A stretch of 12,147 nucleotides of DNA from JBAYJY01 sp041664945 (lineage in GTDB: Bacteria; UBP15; UBA6099). How positions within the stretch are numbered: the first letter of the stretch is position 1; every line of letters begins with the position of its first letter. The notes under the pieces were generated by a model. The model ran no database searches. It was given only the letters and a program-made list of their open reading frames with translations, and had not been told where the DNA came from. This document shows, one piece after another, positions 6,028 to 12,147 of this stretch. The position numbers were made by a program, and so were the translations under genes. Location of the stretch: positions 1 through 12,147 of the forward strand of contig JBAYJY010000137.1 of assembly GCA_041664945.1 (NCBI GenBank), written 5' to 3'.

Positions 6028-7962
6028 ATGGGCCCGAAAACCGGTGTGTACATCTGCGAGTGCAGCGGCAATATTTCGGAGAAAGTGAATGTGGCCGAAT
6101 TATTAAAGCGCTTTGCGGAAAAAGGGGACAATGTTGTATTGGGTTCTCATGCGCTTTTATGCTCTGAGGCCGGGAAAGCATTTCTCGATGAAGAGATCAA
6201 AAAACACGGTATCGAACGTTTGGTGGTCGGCGCATGTTCTCCAAGGCAGCACGAGCAGACGTTCAGGGATGTAATGGAAAACGCGGGACTGAATCCGAGC
6301 CTCGTGCAACTGGCGAATATCAGGGAGTTGTGCGCGTGGTCCACGGAAGACGGGCAAGAAGCCACGGTTAAAGCGACTGCGCTTGTTAATGCGGCCTTGG
6401 CCAGAGTGGCGTTTCACGTGCCTTTGGAAAAAAAGGAGATCGACGTGAACCCGGATGTTCTTGTTGTGGGGGCCGGAGTTGCCGGAATGACGGCGGCGCT
6501 TTCTCTCGCTCAGAAGGGCCGCAAAGTATATCTGGTTGAAAGCACGCCTTGGATAGGCGGAGCGGTCGTGAAATACGAGGATGTCTTTCCGAACCTCGAA
6601 TGCGCGCCGTGTATGCTCGAACCGATTATGGATCAGATACTTCACAACGACCAGATCCAATTGCTGACAAACAGCGCGGTTGAAGAAGTGAAAGGGTTCT
6701 TCGGCAATTTCGATATAAAAATAAATAAGAAAGCAAGATATGTTGAACCGCAGAATTGCTTTGGTTGCGAAGCCTGCTATGAGGCATGCCCGGTAAGCGT
6801 GCCTAATGCATACAATTACGAGCTAAGCCAGCGGAAGGCGATTTATACATCGGCAGCCGGTTTGTTGCCTAATGTCCCGGCTATCGATACCGCAAACTGC
6901 GTTCGCTTTAAGGGGGAGTCCTGCGCGGCCTGTCAGGAAAGTTGCGGATTCGGCGCCGTGAATTATGACGAAAAAGATGAGTTGATTGAGTGTACGGTGG
7001 GCGGAATAGTGCTGGCGACGGGATTTGAGTTGTTCGACTGTTCAAAACTCCCGCAGTACGGATACAAAGACAACTACAATGTTGTCAGCACAATCGAACT
7101 CGAACGGATAATAAGCTCCAACGGCCCGACCGGAGGGGAAGTTATAATCGGGGGCAAAAAGCCCGCAAGCGCGGCGCTCATCCACTGTGTGGGCAGCCGG
7201 AACAGCGAAACCTGCAATTATTGTTCTGGCATCTGCTGCCTGAGCTCTCTAAAGCTTTCGCATCTTCTGAGGAAAAATGTCGAGGGAATAAGCATCAGCC
7301 ATTTTCATTCAGACTTATGTCTTCCCGGAAAGAACGAATGGGAGTTTTACAACAAGATTGTATTGGAGGGGACGCAGTTCAACCGGGTTGGAAGCATCGA
7401 GAATCTCAAGGTTGAAAAAGGGAAAGACGGCCTGATGATCACGGATGGCGAAAATACGCACGGGCCGTTCGACATGGTGGCGCTTTCGCCGGCGGTAGTT
7501 CCCTGCAAAGATTCTAAGACGCTGTCGGAGTTATTTTCAGTCGATTTGGACGCGCACGGTTTCCTTTCCGAAGCGCATAATCGGATCGGGCCGTCGGCCA
7601 CGAACACAAAAGGTGTTTTTCTCGCGGGATGCGTTCAGGGGCCGAAAGATATTCAGGGCTCGGTTGTCCAGAGTCTGGCCGCGGCGGGAGGAATATTGTC
7701 CGCGCTTGTGCCTGGAGAAAAGCTTGAGCTGGAAGTCGCGACGGCAATGATAGACGGGGAAAAGTGCGCGGGTTGCAGAATCTGCAACTCTCTGTGTCCG
7801 TACAAGGCAATTTCGTACAGCGCGGAGGAAAAAGTTTCGATTATTAACGAAGTGCTATGCCATGGATGCGGCACATGCGTAGCGGCATGTCCGGCTGGCG
7901 TGATAACGCATAAGCAATTCACAAAACAACAGCTTCTTGCTGAGATGATGGGGGCGCTTTGA
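6028..7962 (+). CDS. hdrA: HdrA-type FAD/iron-sulfur subunit (heterodisulfide reductase subunit A family)
   Basis: This 644-residue protein is about the usual HdrA length. It shows: an N-terminal CxCSGN (C10, C12); the FAD dinucleotide fold VVGAGVAGMTAA (148-158) with E171 ending strand 2; the HdrA segment CAPCMLEPIM (192-201); cysteine sets at C244/C247/C250/C254 and C291/C299/C302/C306; the HCVGSRN block with C387, C396, C399, C403 and C404; and two C-terminal ferredoxin motifs (C580/C583/C586/C590 and C611/C614/C617/C621). In characterised Hdr-Mvh complexes HdrA takes electron pairs from hydrogenase through MvhD and its FAD bifurcates them, one to ferredoxin and one toward HdrBC. The gene overlaps mvhD by one base. 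HdrB and HdrC are not in the window, so the high-potential acceptor is unknown. Confidence 0.96.
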   Translation: MGPKTGVYICECSGNISEKVNVAELLKRFAEKGDNVVLGSHALLCSEAGKAFLDEEIKKHGIERLVVGACSPRQHEQTFRDVMENAGLNPSLVQLANIRELCAWSTEDGQEATVKATALVNAALARVAFHVPLEKKEIDVNPDVLVVGAGVAGMTAALSLAQKGRKVYLVESTPWIGGAVVKYEDVFPNLECAPCMLEPIMDQILHNDQIQLLTNSAVEEVKGFFGNFDIKINKKARYVEPQNCFGCEACYEACPVSVPNAYNYELSQRKAIYTSAAGLLPNVPAIDTANCVRFKGESCAACQESCGFGAVNYDEKDELIECTVGGIVLATGFELFDCSKLPQYGYKDNYNVVSTIELERIISSNGPTGGEVIIGGKKPASAALIHCVGSRNSETCNYCSGICCLSSLKLSHLLRKNVEGISISHFHSDLCLPGKNEWEFYNKIVLEGTQFNRVGSIENLKVEKGKDGLMITDGENTHGPFDMVALSPAVVPCKDSKTLSELFSVDLDAHGFLSEAHNRIGPSATNTKGVFLAGCVQGPKDIQGSVVQSLAAAGGILSALVPGEKLELEVATAMIDGEKCAGCRICNSLCPYKAISYSAEEKVSIINEVLCHGCGTCVAACPAGVITHKQFTKQQLLAEMMGAL

Positions 7963-8408
7963 TGAGTAACTTCGAGCCAACGATAGCCTGCTTTTTATGT
8001 AACTGGTGCACGTATGCCGCGGCCGACCATGCCGGCAGCAACCGGAAGACATATCATTCGGGCATTAGAATTATCCGGACTCCCTGCAGCGGACGAGTGG
8101 AGCCCGACATGGTAATGAAGGCATTCAGGGAGGGCGCGGACGGAGTGCTTGTGTGCGGATGCCATCCCGGCGACTGCCATTATGTGGAAGGCAATTACAA
8201 AACCGAGCGGCGCATGAGGCTGCTCGGAAGAATGCTGGAGCAGTTCGGCATTGAGCCCGAACGATTCAGGCTGGAATGGGTGTCGGCGGCCGAAGCCGAC
8301 CGCTTTATCGAGTTGGTAAACGAAATGACGGAAGCCGTGCGGAAAGTGGGTCCCATGGAACTTACGTCCGAAGCGGTTCTTGCTTCGGAAAAAGGAGGGG
8401 CGAAGTAA
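7962..8408 (+). CDS. mvhD: MvhD-type iron-sulfur subunit linking hydrogenase to HdrA
   Basis: This 148-residue protein belongs to the methyl-viologen-reducing hydrogenase delta subunit family. Cysteines C10-FL-C13-NW-C16, C42 (TPCSGRVEP), and C65-G-C67-HPGDC72-HY bind the [2Fe-2S] cluster of this family, and the VCGCHPGDCHY block is diagnostic. It carries electrons from the MvhG clusters to HdrA. The start is ATG at 7962, overlapping the hdrA TGA as TGATG, with a GGGGG ribosome site upstream; a TTG three bases earlier is a less likely start. Its TAA overlaps the next ATG as TAATG, so hdrA, mvhD and mvhG are translationally coupled. All cysteines are standard codons, with no selenocysteine variant as known in some methanogens. 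Confidence 0.95.
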   Translation: MSNFEPTIACFLCNWCTYAAADHAGSNRKTYHSGIRIIRTPCSGRVEPDMVMKAFREGADGVLVCGCHPGDCHYVEGNYKTERRMRLLGRMLEQFGIEPERFRLEWVSAAEADRFIELVNEMTEAVRKVGPMELTSEAVLASEKGGAK

Positions 8409-9388
8409 TGTCTGAAAATAAAAAATTAAAGCTTGCAGTTTATTGGGCGTCGGCATGCGGAGGTTGCGACGTGGCAATCACGCACCTGCATGAAAAGGTG
8501 CTCGACCTTGCCGCGGCCGCGGATATTCTTTTCTGGCCCTGCGCGATGGATTTCAAGTATAAAGATGTCGAGGAAATGCCGGACGGGCATATAGACGTAT
8601 GTATTTTCAGCGGCGCGATCCGGACCTCGGAACACGAACATTTTGCAAAGCTCCTGAGGCAGAAAAGCAAGGTGATGGCGGCATACGGGGCGTGTTCCTG
8701 CATGGGCGGCATCCCCGGCCTCTCGAACGTGACAACGGCGGTGGAAAGCATGAGCCGTGCGTGTCTCGAATCGCCTTCCACGCTGAACAAGGACAGAACT
8801 CTTCCTGCTCTCAGCGCGGATGTGCCGGAAGGAACCCTGACGCTTCCGGTGATTTGGGATACGGTGAAATCGCTGCGGCAGGTTATCGATGTCGAATATT
8901 TCATACCCGGCTGTCCTCCGAGTCCGGAAATTACATGGGCTGCCATCGAAGCGATTGTCAGCGGCAAACTGCCGGCGCCCGGAAGCGTGATAGGCGGAAA
9001 CAAGTCGGTTTGCGACGAATGCAAACTCGAGAAGAAGAACGAGATGAGAGTGGGTGAGATAAAACGCATGTGGCAAATCAAGCCCGACACAAGCCAGTGC
9101 CTTATGGAGCAGGGACTGGTGTGTATCGGGCCAGCCACGCGTGGCGGCTGCGGCGCTCTTTGCACGAATGTGATGATGCCGTGCCGGGGATGCTACGGGC
9201 CGGTTGAGGGTGTTGATGATTTCGGCGCGGCAATGCTGTCGGCGCTCGCCTCGGTAATAGATTCCAACGATGAAAAGCGAATAGCGGAAGTTGTCGATTC
9301 AGTGCCCGACCCGATAGGGACTTTTTATCGTTTCAGTCTGCCGGAATCAACGCTCAGGCGCAGGAAAATTGCAAAGGAGGGCGTGTAA
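8408..9388 (+). CDS. mvhG: [NiFe] hydrogenase group 3c small subunit (MvhG)
   Basis: This 326-residue electron-transfer subunit starts at ATG 8408, overlapping the mvhD stop by one base; a longer open frame upstream lies inside mvhD and is not used. The proximal [4Fe-4S] cluster site is formed by C17-GG-C20, the GACSCMGG block (C96, C98) and the PGCPPSPE block (C169). A C-terminal cysteine-rich part (C202, C205, then C231, C239, C248, C252, C259, C262) supplies further clusters, including the family's VCDEC segment. There is no twin-arginine signal, which fits a cytoplasmic group 3 enzyme. It relays electrons from the NiFe site in MvhA to MvhD. It is followed after 3 bases by mvhA. Confidence 0.96.
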   Translation: MSENKKLKLAVYWASACGGCDVAITHLHEKVLDLAAAADILFWPCAMDFKYKDVEEMPDGHIDVCIFSGAIRTSEHEHFAKLLRQKSKVMAAYGACSCMGGIPGLSNVTTAVESMSRACLESPSTLNKDRTLPALSADVPEGTLTLPVIWDTVKSLRQVIDVEYFIPGCPPSPEITWAAIEAIVSGKLPAPGSVIGGNKSVCDECKLEKKNEMRVGEIKRMWQIKPDTSQCLMEQGLVCIGPATRGGCGALCTNVMMPCRGCYGPVEGVDDFGAAMLSALASVIDSNDEKRIAEVVDSVPDPIGTFYRFSLPESTLRRRKIAKEGV

Positions 9389-9391
9389 CCA

Positions 9392-10864
9392 ATGAGCAAA
9401 ACAATAACTATCGATCCGATAACCCGCCTCGAGGGGCACGGCAAGATAAGCATATTTCTGAACGATGCCGGCGAGGTTGAAAACGCATATCTTCAGGTGC
9501 CGGAGTTCCGCGGCTTTGAGCGTTTTTGCGAAGGAAGGCCCGCCGAGGAAGTGGCGCGAATCACTCCGCGAATCTGCGGCGTCTGCCCTTGGGCGCATCA
9601 CATGGCGTCCACTAAATGCCTTGACGACCTGTTCAAGGTGGAAGCTCCGCCTACAGCGAAAAAACTGCGGGAAATGGCTTATTCGCTCTATCAGTTCTAC
9701 GACAAGATAATCAATTTCTATTTTTTGGCGGCGCCGGATTTTGTTGTAGGGCCGGGCGCGCCTGCGGCCGAACGCAATATCCTCGGGCTTATCAACAAGG
9801 TCGGGCTGGATATAGGTAAAAAAGTGATCGCCGCTTATAAGGATTCGCAAGAGCTGATACAGCTTCTCGGCGGCCGCGCCATACACCCGGTGTGGGGCCT
9901 GCCCGGCGGAGTAAGCAAGGGCATAACCGAAGAACAGCGACTCGACATTATTGCGCGCTGCAAAAACTATGTGGAATTCGCTAAGTTCACCATACAGATA
10001 TTCAACGATATAGTGTTGGCCAATAAAGATTATGTTGATCTCATAGTCGGCGACGTTTACCGGATGAACAGCTATTACATGGGAATGGTTGATGAGAATA
10101 ACAAAGTGAATCTATATGACGGAATGATGCGCGTTGTGGATCAGGACGGCAAGGAGTTCGCGCGTTTTCATCCCGGAGACTATCGCGACCATATCGACGA
10201 ATATGTTGTGCCTTGGTCCTATCTGAAAATACCTTATTTGAAGAACGTGGGCTGGAAGGGAATTGAGGACGGCAAGGACAGCGGCCTGTATCGTGTTGCG
10301 CCTCTCGGAAGGCTGAACGCATCGGATGGAATGGCCACGCCGCTCGCGCAGTCTGAGTACAACCGCATGTTCGAAACTCTCGGCGGCAAGCCTGCGCACA
10401 CGACGCTCGCTTTCCACTGGGCGCGACTTGTGGAGCTTATGTACTCGGCCGAGCGCGCGCTCGAGCTGGCGATGGATCCTGAAACCGCCGGAGATAATAT
10501 CCGCGAACTGCCGACCGGGACTCCATCAGAGGGCGTAGGCGTGGTCGAAGCTCCCCGCGGAACGCTGATCCATCATTACTGGTCCGATTCGCAAGGCATG
10601 ATAACAAAAGTTAATCTCATTGTAGCCACCGGCAACAACTATGGCGCTATGTGCTACAGCATCAAACGGGCGGCGCAGGGATTGATCAAGGGCGGCAAAG
10701 TGGACGATGGAATCCTGAACATGGTGGAAATGGCTTTTCGCGCATATGACCCGTGCCTTGCCTGCGCAACACACACGATGCCGGGGCAGATGCCGCTAAT
10801 AGTCGAAGTATATGATGCCGATAAGCATTTGGTTAAAACGATCAAGCGGGACACGGGTAACTGA
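9392..10864 (+). CDS. mvhA: [NiFe] hydrogenase group 3c large subunit (MvhA)
   Basis: This 490-residue catalytic subunit carries the NiFe(CN)2CO site. The N-terminal L1 motif RICGVCPWAHH (C62, C65) and the C-terminal L2 motif DPCLACATH (C455, C458, H461) supply the four nickel-binding cysteines. Many relatives have serine where this protein has alanine at 457, a position that is not a ligand. Twenty-nine residues follow H461; they form the C-terminal extension that the maturation protease removes after nickel loading, and the protease gene is next door. The enzyme interconverts H2 with protons and electrons in the cytoplasm, feeding HdrA through MvhG and MvhD. AAGGAGG lies about 11 bases before the ATG. 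The gene ends 6 bases before the protease ATG. Confidence 0.97.
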   Translation: MSKTITIDPITRLEGHGKISIFLNDAGEVENAYLQVPEFRGFERFCEGRPAEEVARITPRICGVCPWAHHMASTKCLDDLFKVEAPPTAKKLREMAYSLYQFYDKIINFYFLAAPDFVVGPGAPAAERNILGLINKVGLDIGKKVIAAYKDSQELIQLLGGRAIHPVWGLPGGVSKGITEEQRLDIIARCKNYVEFAKFTIQIFNDIVLANKDYVDLIVGDVYRMNSYYMGMVDENNKVNLYDGMMRVVDQDGKEFARFHPGDYRDHIDEYVVPWSYLKIPYLKNVGWKGIEDGKDSGLYRVAPLGRLNASDGMATPLAQSEYNRMFETLGGKPAHTTLAFHWARLVELMYSAERALELAMDPETAGDNIRELPTGTPSEGVGVVEAPRGTLIHHYWSDSQGMITKVNLIVATGNNYGAMCYSIKRAAQGLIKGGKVDDGILNMVEMAFRAYDPCLACATHTMPGQMPLIVEVYDADKHLVKTIKRDTGN

Positions 10865-10870
10865 TCTGTC

Positions 10871-11392
10871 ATGGAAAAAGATTTGTTTTGCGCTGATGAT
10901 ATAACCGCCAGAGCCCGGAAAACCGTTGTTCTCGGAATGGGGAATACGCTTGTATCCGACGACGGGGTAGGCATACACACGGCGCGGCTTCTTGAACGCC
11001 GGCTGAAGGATGCGCCGGACGTAGAGGTGAGTTACACTTCAACGGCCGGCCTGGATTTAATCGCTCTGCTTGAAGGATACAAGCAGGCAATAGTTATTGA
11101 CGCTATTAAGACAGAAGGCGGCGAGCCGGGACAGATATATGTGATGGGCCTCGATCAGTTCGCCTCAACCCTGCACTTCACCTCGCCTCACAGCGTGAAT
11201 CTTTATACTGCGGTTGAACTGGGCAGGCGTTGCGGGCTGTCAATGCCCTTATGCTTTCGTATAGTCGCGATCGAGATCGAGGATGACCTTAATGTCGGGG
11301 AAGAGTGTACGCCGCGCGTTGCGGCCGCAATGCCCGCGGCAGCCGACATTGTAGTAAATATCTTAAACCCTGTCTGTAACAAGGAAATATAA
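10871..11392 (+). CDS. Hydrogenase maturation endopeptidase (HyaD/HybD/HycI family)
   Basis: This 173-residue protease starts with the family signature VVLGMGNTLVSDDGVG (residues 19-34). The nickel-sensing ligands match the HybD pattern: D31 in SDDG, D77 in VIDA, and H107 in SPHSVN. It cleaves the MvhA C-terminal extension just after the DPCxxCxxH histidine, which lets the large subunit fold over the metal site and join MvhG. Its position directly after mvhA fits a dedicated partner. No strong ribosome site precedes the ATG, so translation is probably coupled to mvhA. Compared with E. coli HybD it has about 15 extra N-terminal residues; M23 or a later start is unlikely because it would cut the signature. 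Confidence 0.93.
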   Translation: MEKDLFCADDITARARKTVVLGMGNTLVSDDGVGIHTARLLERRLKDAPDVEVSYTSTAGLDLIALLEGYKQAIVIDAIKTEGGEPGQIYVMGLDQFASTLHFTSPHSVNLYTAVELGRRCGLSMPLCFRIVAIEIEDDLNVGEECTPRVAAAMPAAADIVVNILNPVCNKEI

Positions 11393-11410
11393 AAAATGAA
11401 GGCTTTAGAA

Positions 11411-11635
11411 ATGGCTATTGTGATACTGGACGCAACAGTTTTAAAATGACCGCAACCGACGCTGAGTATTACCGCAAAGGCGCCTTCGATGAGTCCGGGC
11501 GACGTTTTGGAAGTATCGGCAGACTGCCATGCTTTCGAAGATGATGTAAAAAACTGGTGTGTCAGAATGAAAAAGACATTGCTTTGGGTTCGCTCTGAAG
11601 GCGGCGATAAGAAAAAGGCGCAGATTCAATTTTAA
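11411..11635 (+). CDS. TusA/SirA-like sulfurtransferase with in-frame TGA at the catalytic cysteine (candidate selenoprotein)
   Basis: The frame reads MAIVILDATVLK, then TGA (11447-11449), then PQPTL and on without another stop to TAA at 11633. The family motif is LDAxGLxCPxP, so the TGA is exactly the catalytic cysteine. The rest is typical of the family: SPGDVLEVSADC, FEDDVKNWCVRMKK, TLLWVRSEGG and a final strand QIQF, 74 residues in all with selenocysteine at residue 13. The ATG at 11411 has AAGG 8 bases upstream and gives the usual N-terminal length; ATG 11396 would add five residues. TusA proteins carry sulfur as a persulfide on this cysteine; a selenocysteine would change its redox chemistry or allow selenium handling. 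The gene follows the protease stop by 3-18 bases, so it is probably the last gene of the hydrogenase operon. A nonsense mutation is the alternative. Confidence 0.75.
11475..11509 (+). promoter_or_regulatory. Candidate SECIS-like hairpin after the in-frame TGA
   Basis: Starting about 26 bases after the TGA, CAAA (11475-11478) can pair with TTTG, and an inner stem CGCCT (11481-11485) with GGGCG (11497-11501) closes an 11-base loop TCGATGAGTCC containing G and T residues. This is somewhat further from the TGA than in E. coli fdhF. It is a hand-found fold and only compatible with, not proof of, a bacterial SECIS element. Confidence 0.3.
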
Positions 11636-11643
11636 TCGCCTTT
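11614..11643 (+). other. Hairpin spanning the end of the TusA-like gene
   Basis: AAAGGCG (11614-11620) pairs with CGCCTTT (11637-11643) around a 16-base loop holding the stop codon. Only a broken T-run (TTTGATTTC) follows, so it is at most a weak terminator or a 3' stabilising structure. Confidence 0.35.
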
Positions 11644-11658
11644 GATTTCATAACAGCG

Positions 11659-11698
11659 GCAAGACGCGTAACGGGGACGATACGTTAGGCCGTCTTGC
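11659..11698. other. Two-step hairpin downstream of the operon
   Basis: GCAAGACG (11659-11666) pairs perfectly with CGTCTTGC (11691-11698), and inside it TAACG (11669-11673) pairs with CGTTA (11683-11687) around a 9-base loop. There is no T-run after it, so it is not a terminator. It may be a 3' untranslated structure, a dispersed palindrome or a recombination site. GTTAGGC at the inner arm resembles an integron core site, but the layout does not fit an attC. Confidence 0.45.
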
Positions 11699-11858
11699 TT
11701 ATCAATGCCATGTTTATGGGCGGAGCGCGCTATTAAATGCGTTCCGTTCATTTCCTTATGTCATGGGTGGCGCAGGCCGGCAATGAATTCCCCTGTGAAA
11801 AACGCAATATGCCAGATGCGAAAACGCAACCGTTTTGTAACGCGCAATGGCAAAACTT

Positions 11859-11886
11859 AAAAAGCCTTGTTATACTGGCTTTTTTA
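11859..11886 (+). terminator. Rho-independent terminator 1
   Basis: AAAAAGCC (11859-11866) pairs with GGCTTTTT (11877-11884) around a 10-base loop, with a T6 run at the end. It is a good terminator for the hydrogenase operon, 224 bases beyond its last stop codon. The A-run on the 5' side makes it able to work on the minus strand too. Confidence 0.75.
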
Positions 11887-11956
11887 AATCATCAGTTCTC
11901 TCGAAATCTGCCGGGGAGGGGGCGCCTTTTGCGGGGGCTCGAGTCTTCACTTCGAC

Positions 11957-11992
11957 AAAAAAAGCCCTTTGGAAGAAGGGCTTTTTTGTTTT
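11957..11992. terminator. Rho-independent terminator 2, bidirectional
   Basis: A 12-bp perfect stem (11958-11969 with 11976-11987) has a GC core GCCC/GGGC, a 6-base loop and T/A runs on both sides. It would stop plus-strand transcripts that pass terminator 1 and any minus-strand transcript entering from the right. Confidence 0.88.
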
Positions 11993-12147
11993 CAACATTA
12001 TTTTAGAAAATGATAAATTTACTAAAACACGTCTGAAACATATCTTGTCGCCACACAGCCAATTGATGAGCTGTCCGAAAGTCGCGCATGAGTATGTTTA
12101 AGGACGCGACAACCGATGGCTATTTTAAGCTCTTTCGCTTGATCTCG
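11993..12147. other. Right-edge DNA without a supported gene
   Basis: Two inverted repeats are visible: ACAGC/GCTGT (12055-12074) and GTCGCG/CGCGAC (12081-12110). A short plus-strand frame from ATG 12088 and a minus-strand frame ending at 12022 both run off the edge, and neither can be supported. The preceding 11699-11858 also holds no gene I can support, only a small AAAACG/CGTTTT hairpin at 11821-11836. Confidence 0.3.

Noticed and set aside
8276..8407. N-terminal extension of the hydrogenase small subunit by 44 residues
   Set aside because: It lies wholly inside mvhD in another frame; the ATG at 8408 overlapping the mvhD stop gives the normal family N-terminus.
11659..11698. attC-like site because of GTTAGGC in a hairpin
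   Set aside because: The core-like sequence is inside the outer stem instead of at the end, and no matching RYYYAAC partner exists.
11737..12101. Overlapping plus-strand frames of 84 and 89 codons
   Set aside because: Both run through one or both strong terminators and show no family motif.
12022..12147. Minus-strand frame entering from the right edge and ending at 12022
   Set aside because: Only 41 residues, no recognisable motif; open frame of this size is expected by chance, though terminator 2 would suit a gene here.
12088..12147. Plus-strand frame starting MSMFKDATTDGYF at the right edge
   Set aside because: Twenty codons without a ribosome site and overlapping an inverted repeat; too short to support.
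1..12147. CRISPR array, tRNA or rRNA genes
   Set aside because: No regularly spaced short repeats and no cloverleaf or rRNA-like sequence was seen on either strand by eye.

Overview
The window looks like the chromosome of an anaerobic, hydrogen-metabolising, motile bacterium. The support is a group 3c [NiFe] hydrogenase operon of the Mvh/Hdr type, a Trk-type potassium channel regulator, a diguanylate cyclase, and the tail of a chemotaxis receptor. GC content is moderate. Mvh-HdrA clusters of this layout are known from sulfate reducers and related anaerobes, but I cannot assign a phylum from this sequence alone.

The left half (1-5600) is read almost entirely from the minus strand and looks like a zone of rearrangement. 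From the left edge it holds: the N-terminal part of trkA (cut by the window edge); a 153/159-bp direct repeat (773-925 and 2066-2224) flanking a membrane diguanylate cyclase; a truncated DUF523 gene whose break runs into the second repeat copy; an intact radical SAM protein of the spore-photoproduct-lyase type; a junction where a second radical SAM gene that has lost its 3' end meets a DNA methyltransferase that has lost its 5' end, out of frame; and a small unrecognised gene. The small gene lies behind a good minus-strand promoter overlaid by two palindromes whose centres are 21 bp apart. The 3' tail of a chemotaxis receptor gene (5662-5964, plus strand) marks the right edge of this zone.

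The right half (6028-11635) is one tight plus-strand operon: hdrA, mvhD, mvhG, mvhA, a hydrogenase maturation protease, and a short last gene. MvhA/MvhG oxidise or evolve H2, MvhD passes electrons to HdrA, and HdrA carries FAD and several [4Fe-4S] clusters and is the flavin-based bifurcation centre in known relatives. HdrB and HdrC are not here, so the final electron acceptor is not visible. The protease trims the MvhA C-terminus after nickel insertion.

The most notable observation is the last gene (11411-11635). It is a TusA/SirA-like sulfurtransferase whose frame is interrupted only by one TGA, exactly where the family has its catalytic cysteine (LDATVLK-TGA-PQP against the usual LDAxGLxCPxP). 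The downstream frame is intact and conserved. This is a strong candidate selenoprotein that ordinary gene calling would miss, and it is co-directional with the hydrogenase operon, 3-18 bp after the protease stop. Beyond it, 11636-12147 holds structured non-coding DNA and two strong rho-independent terminators, with no supported gene.
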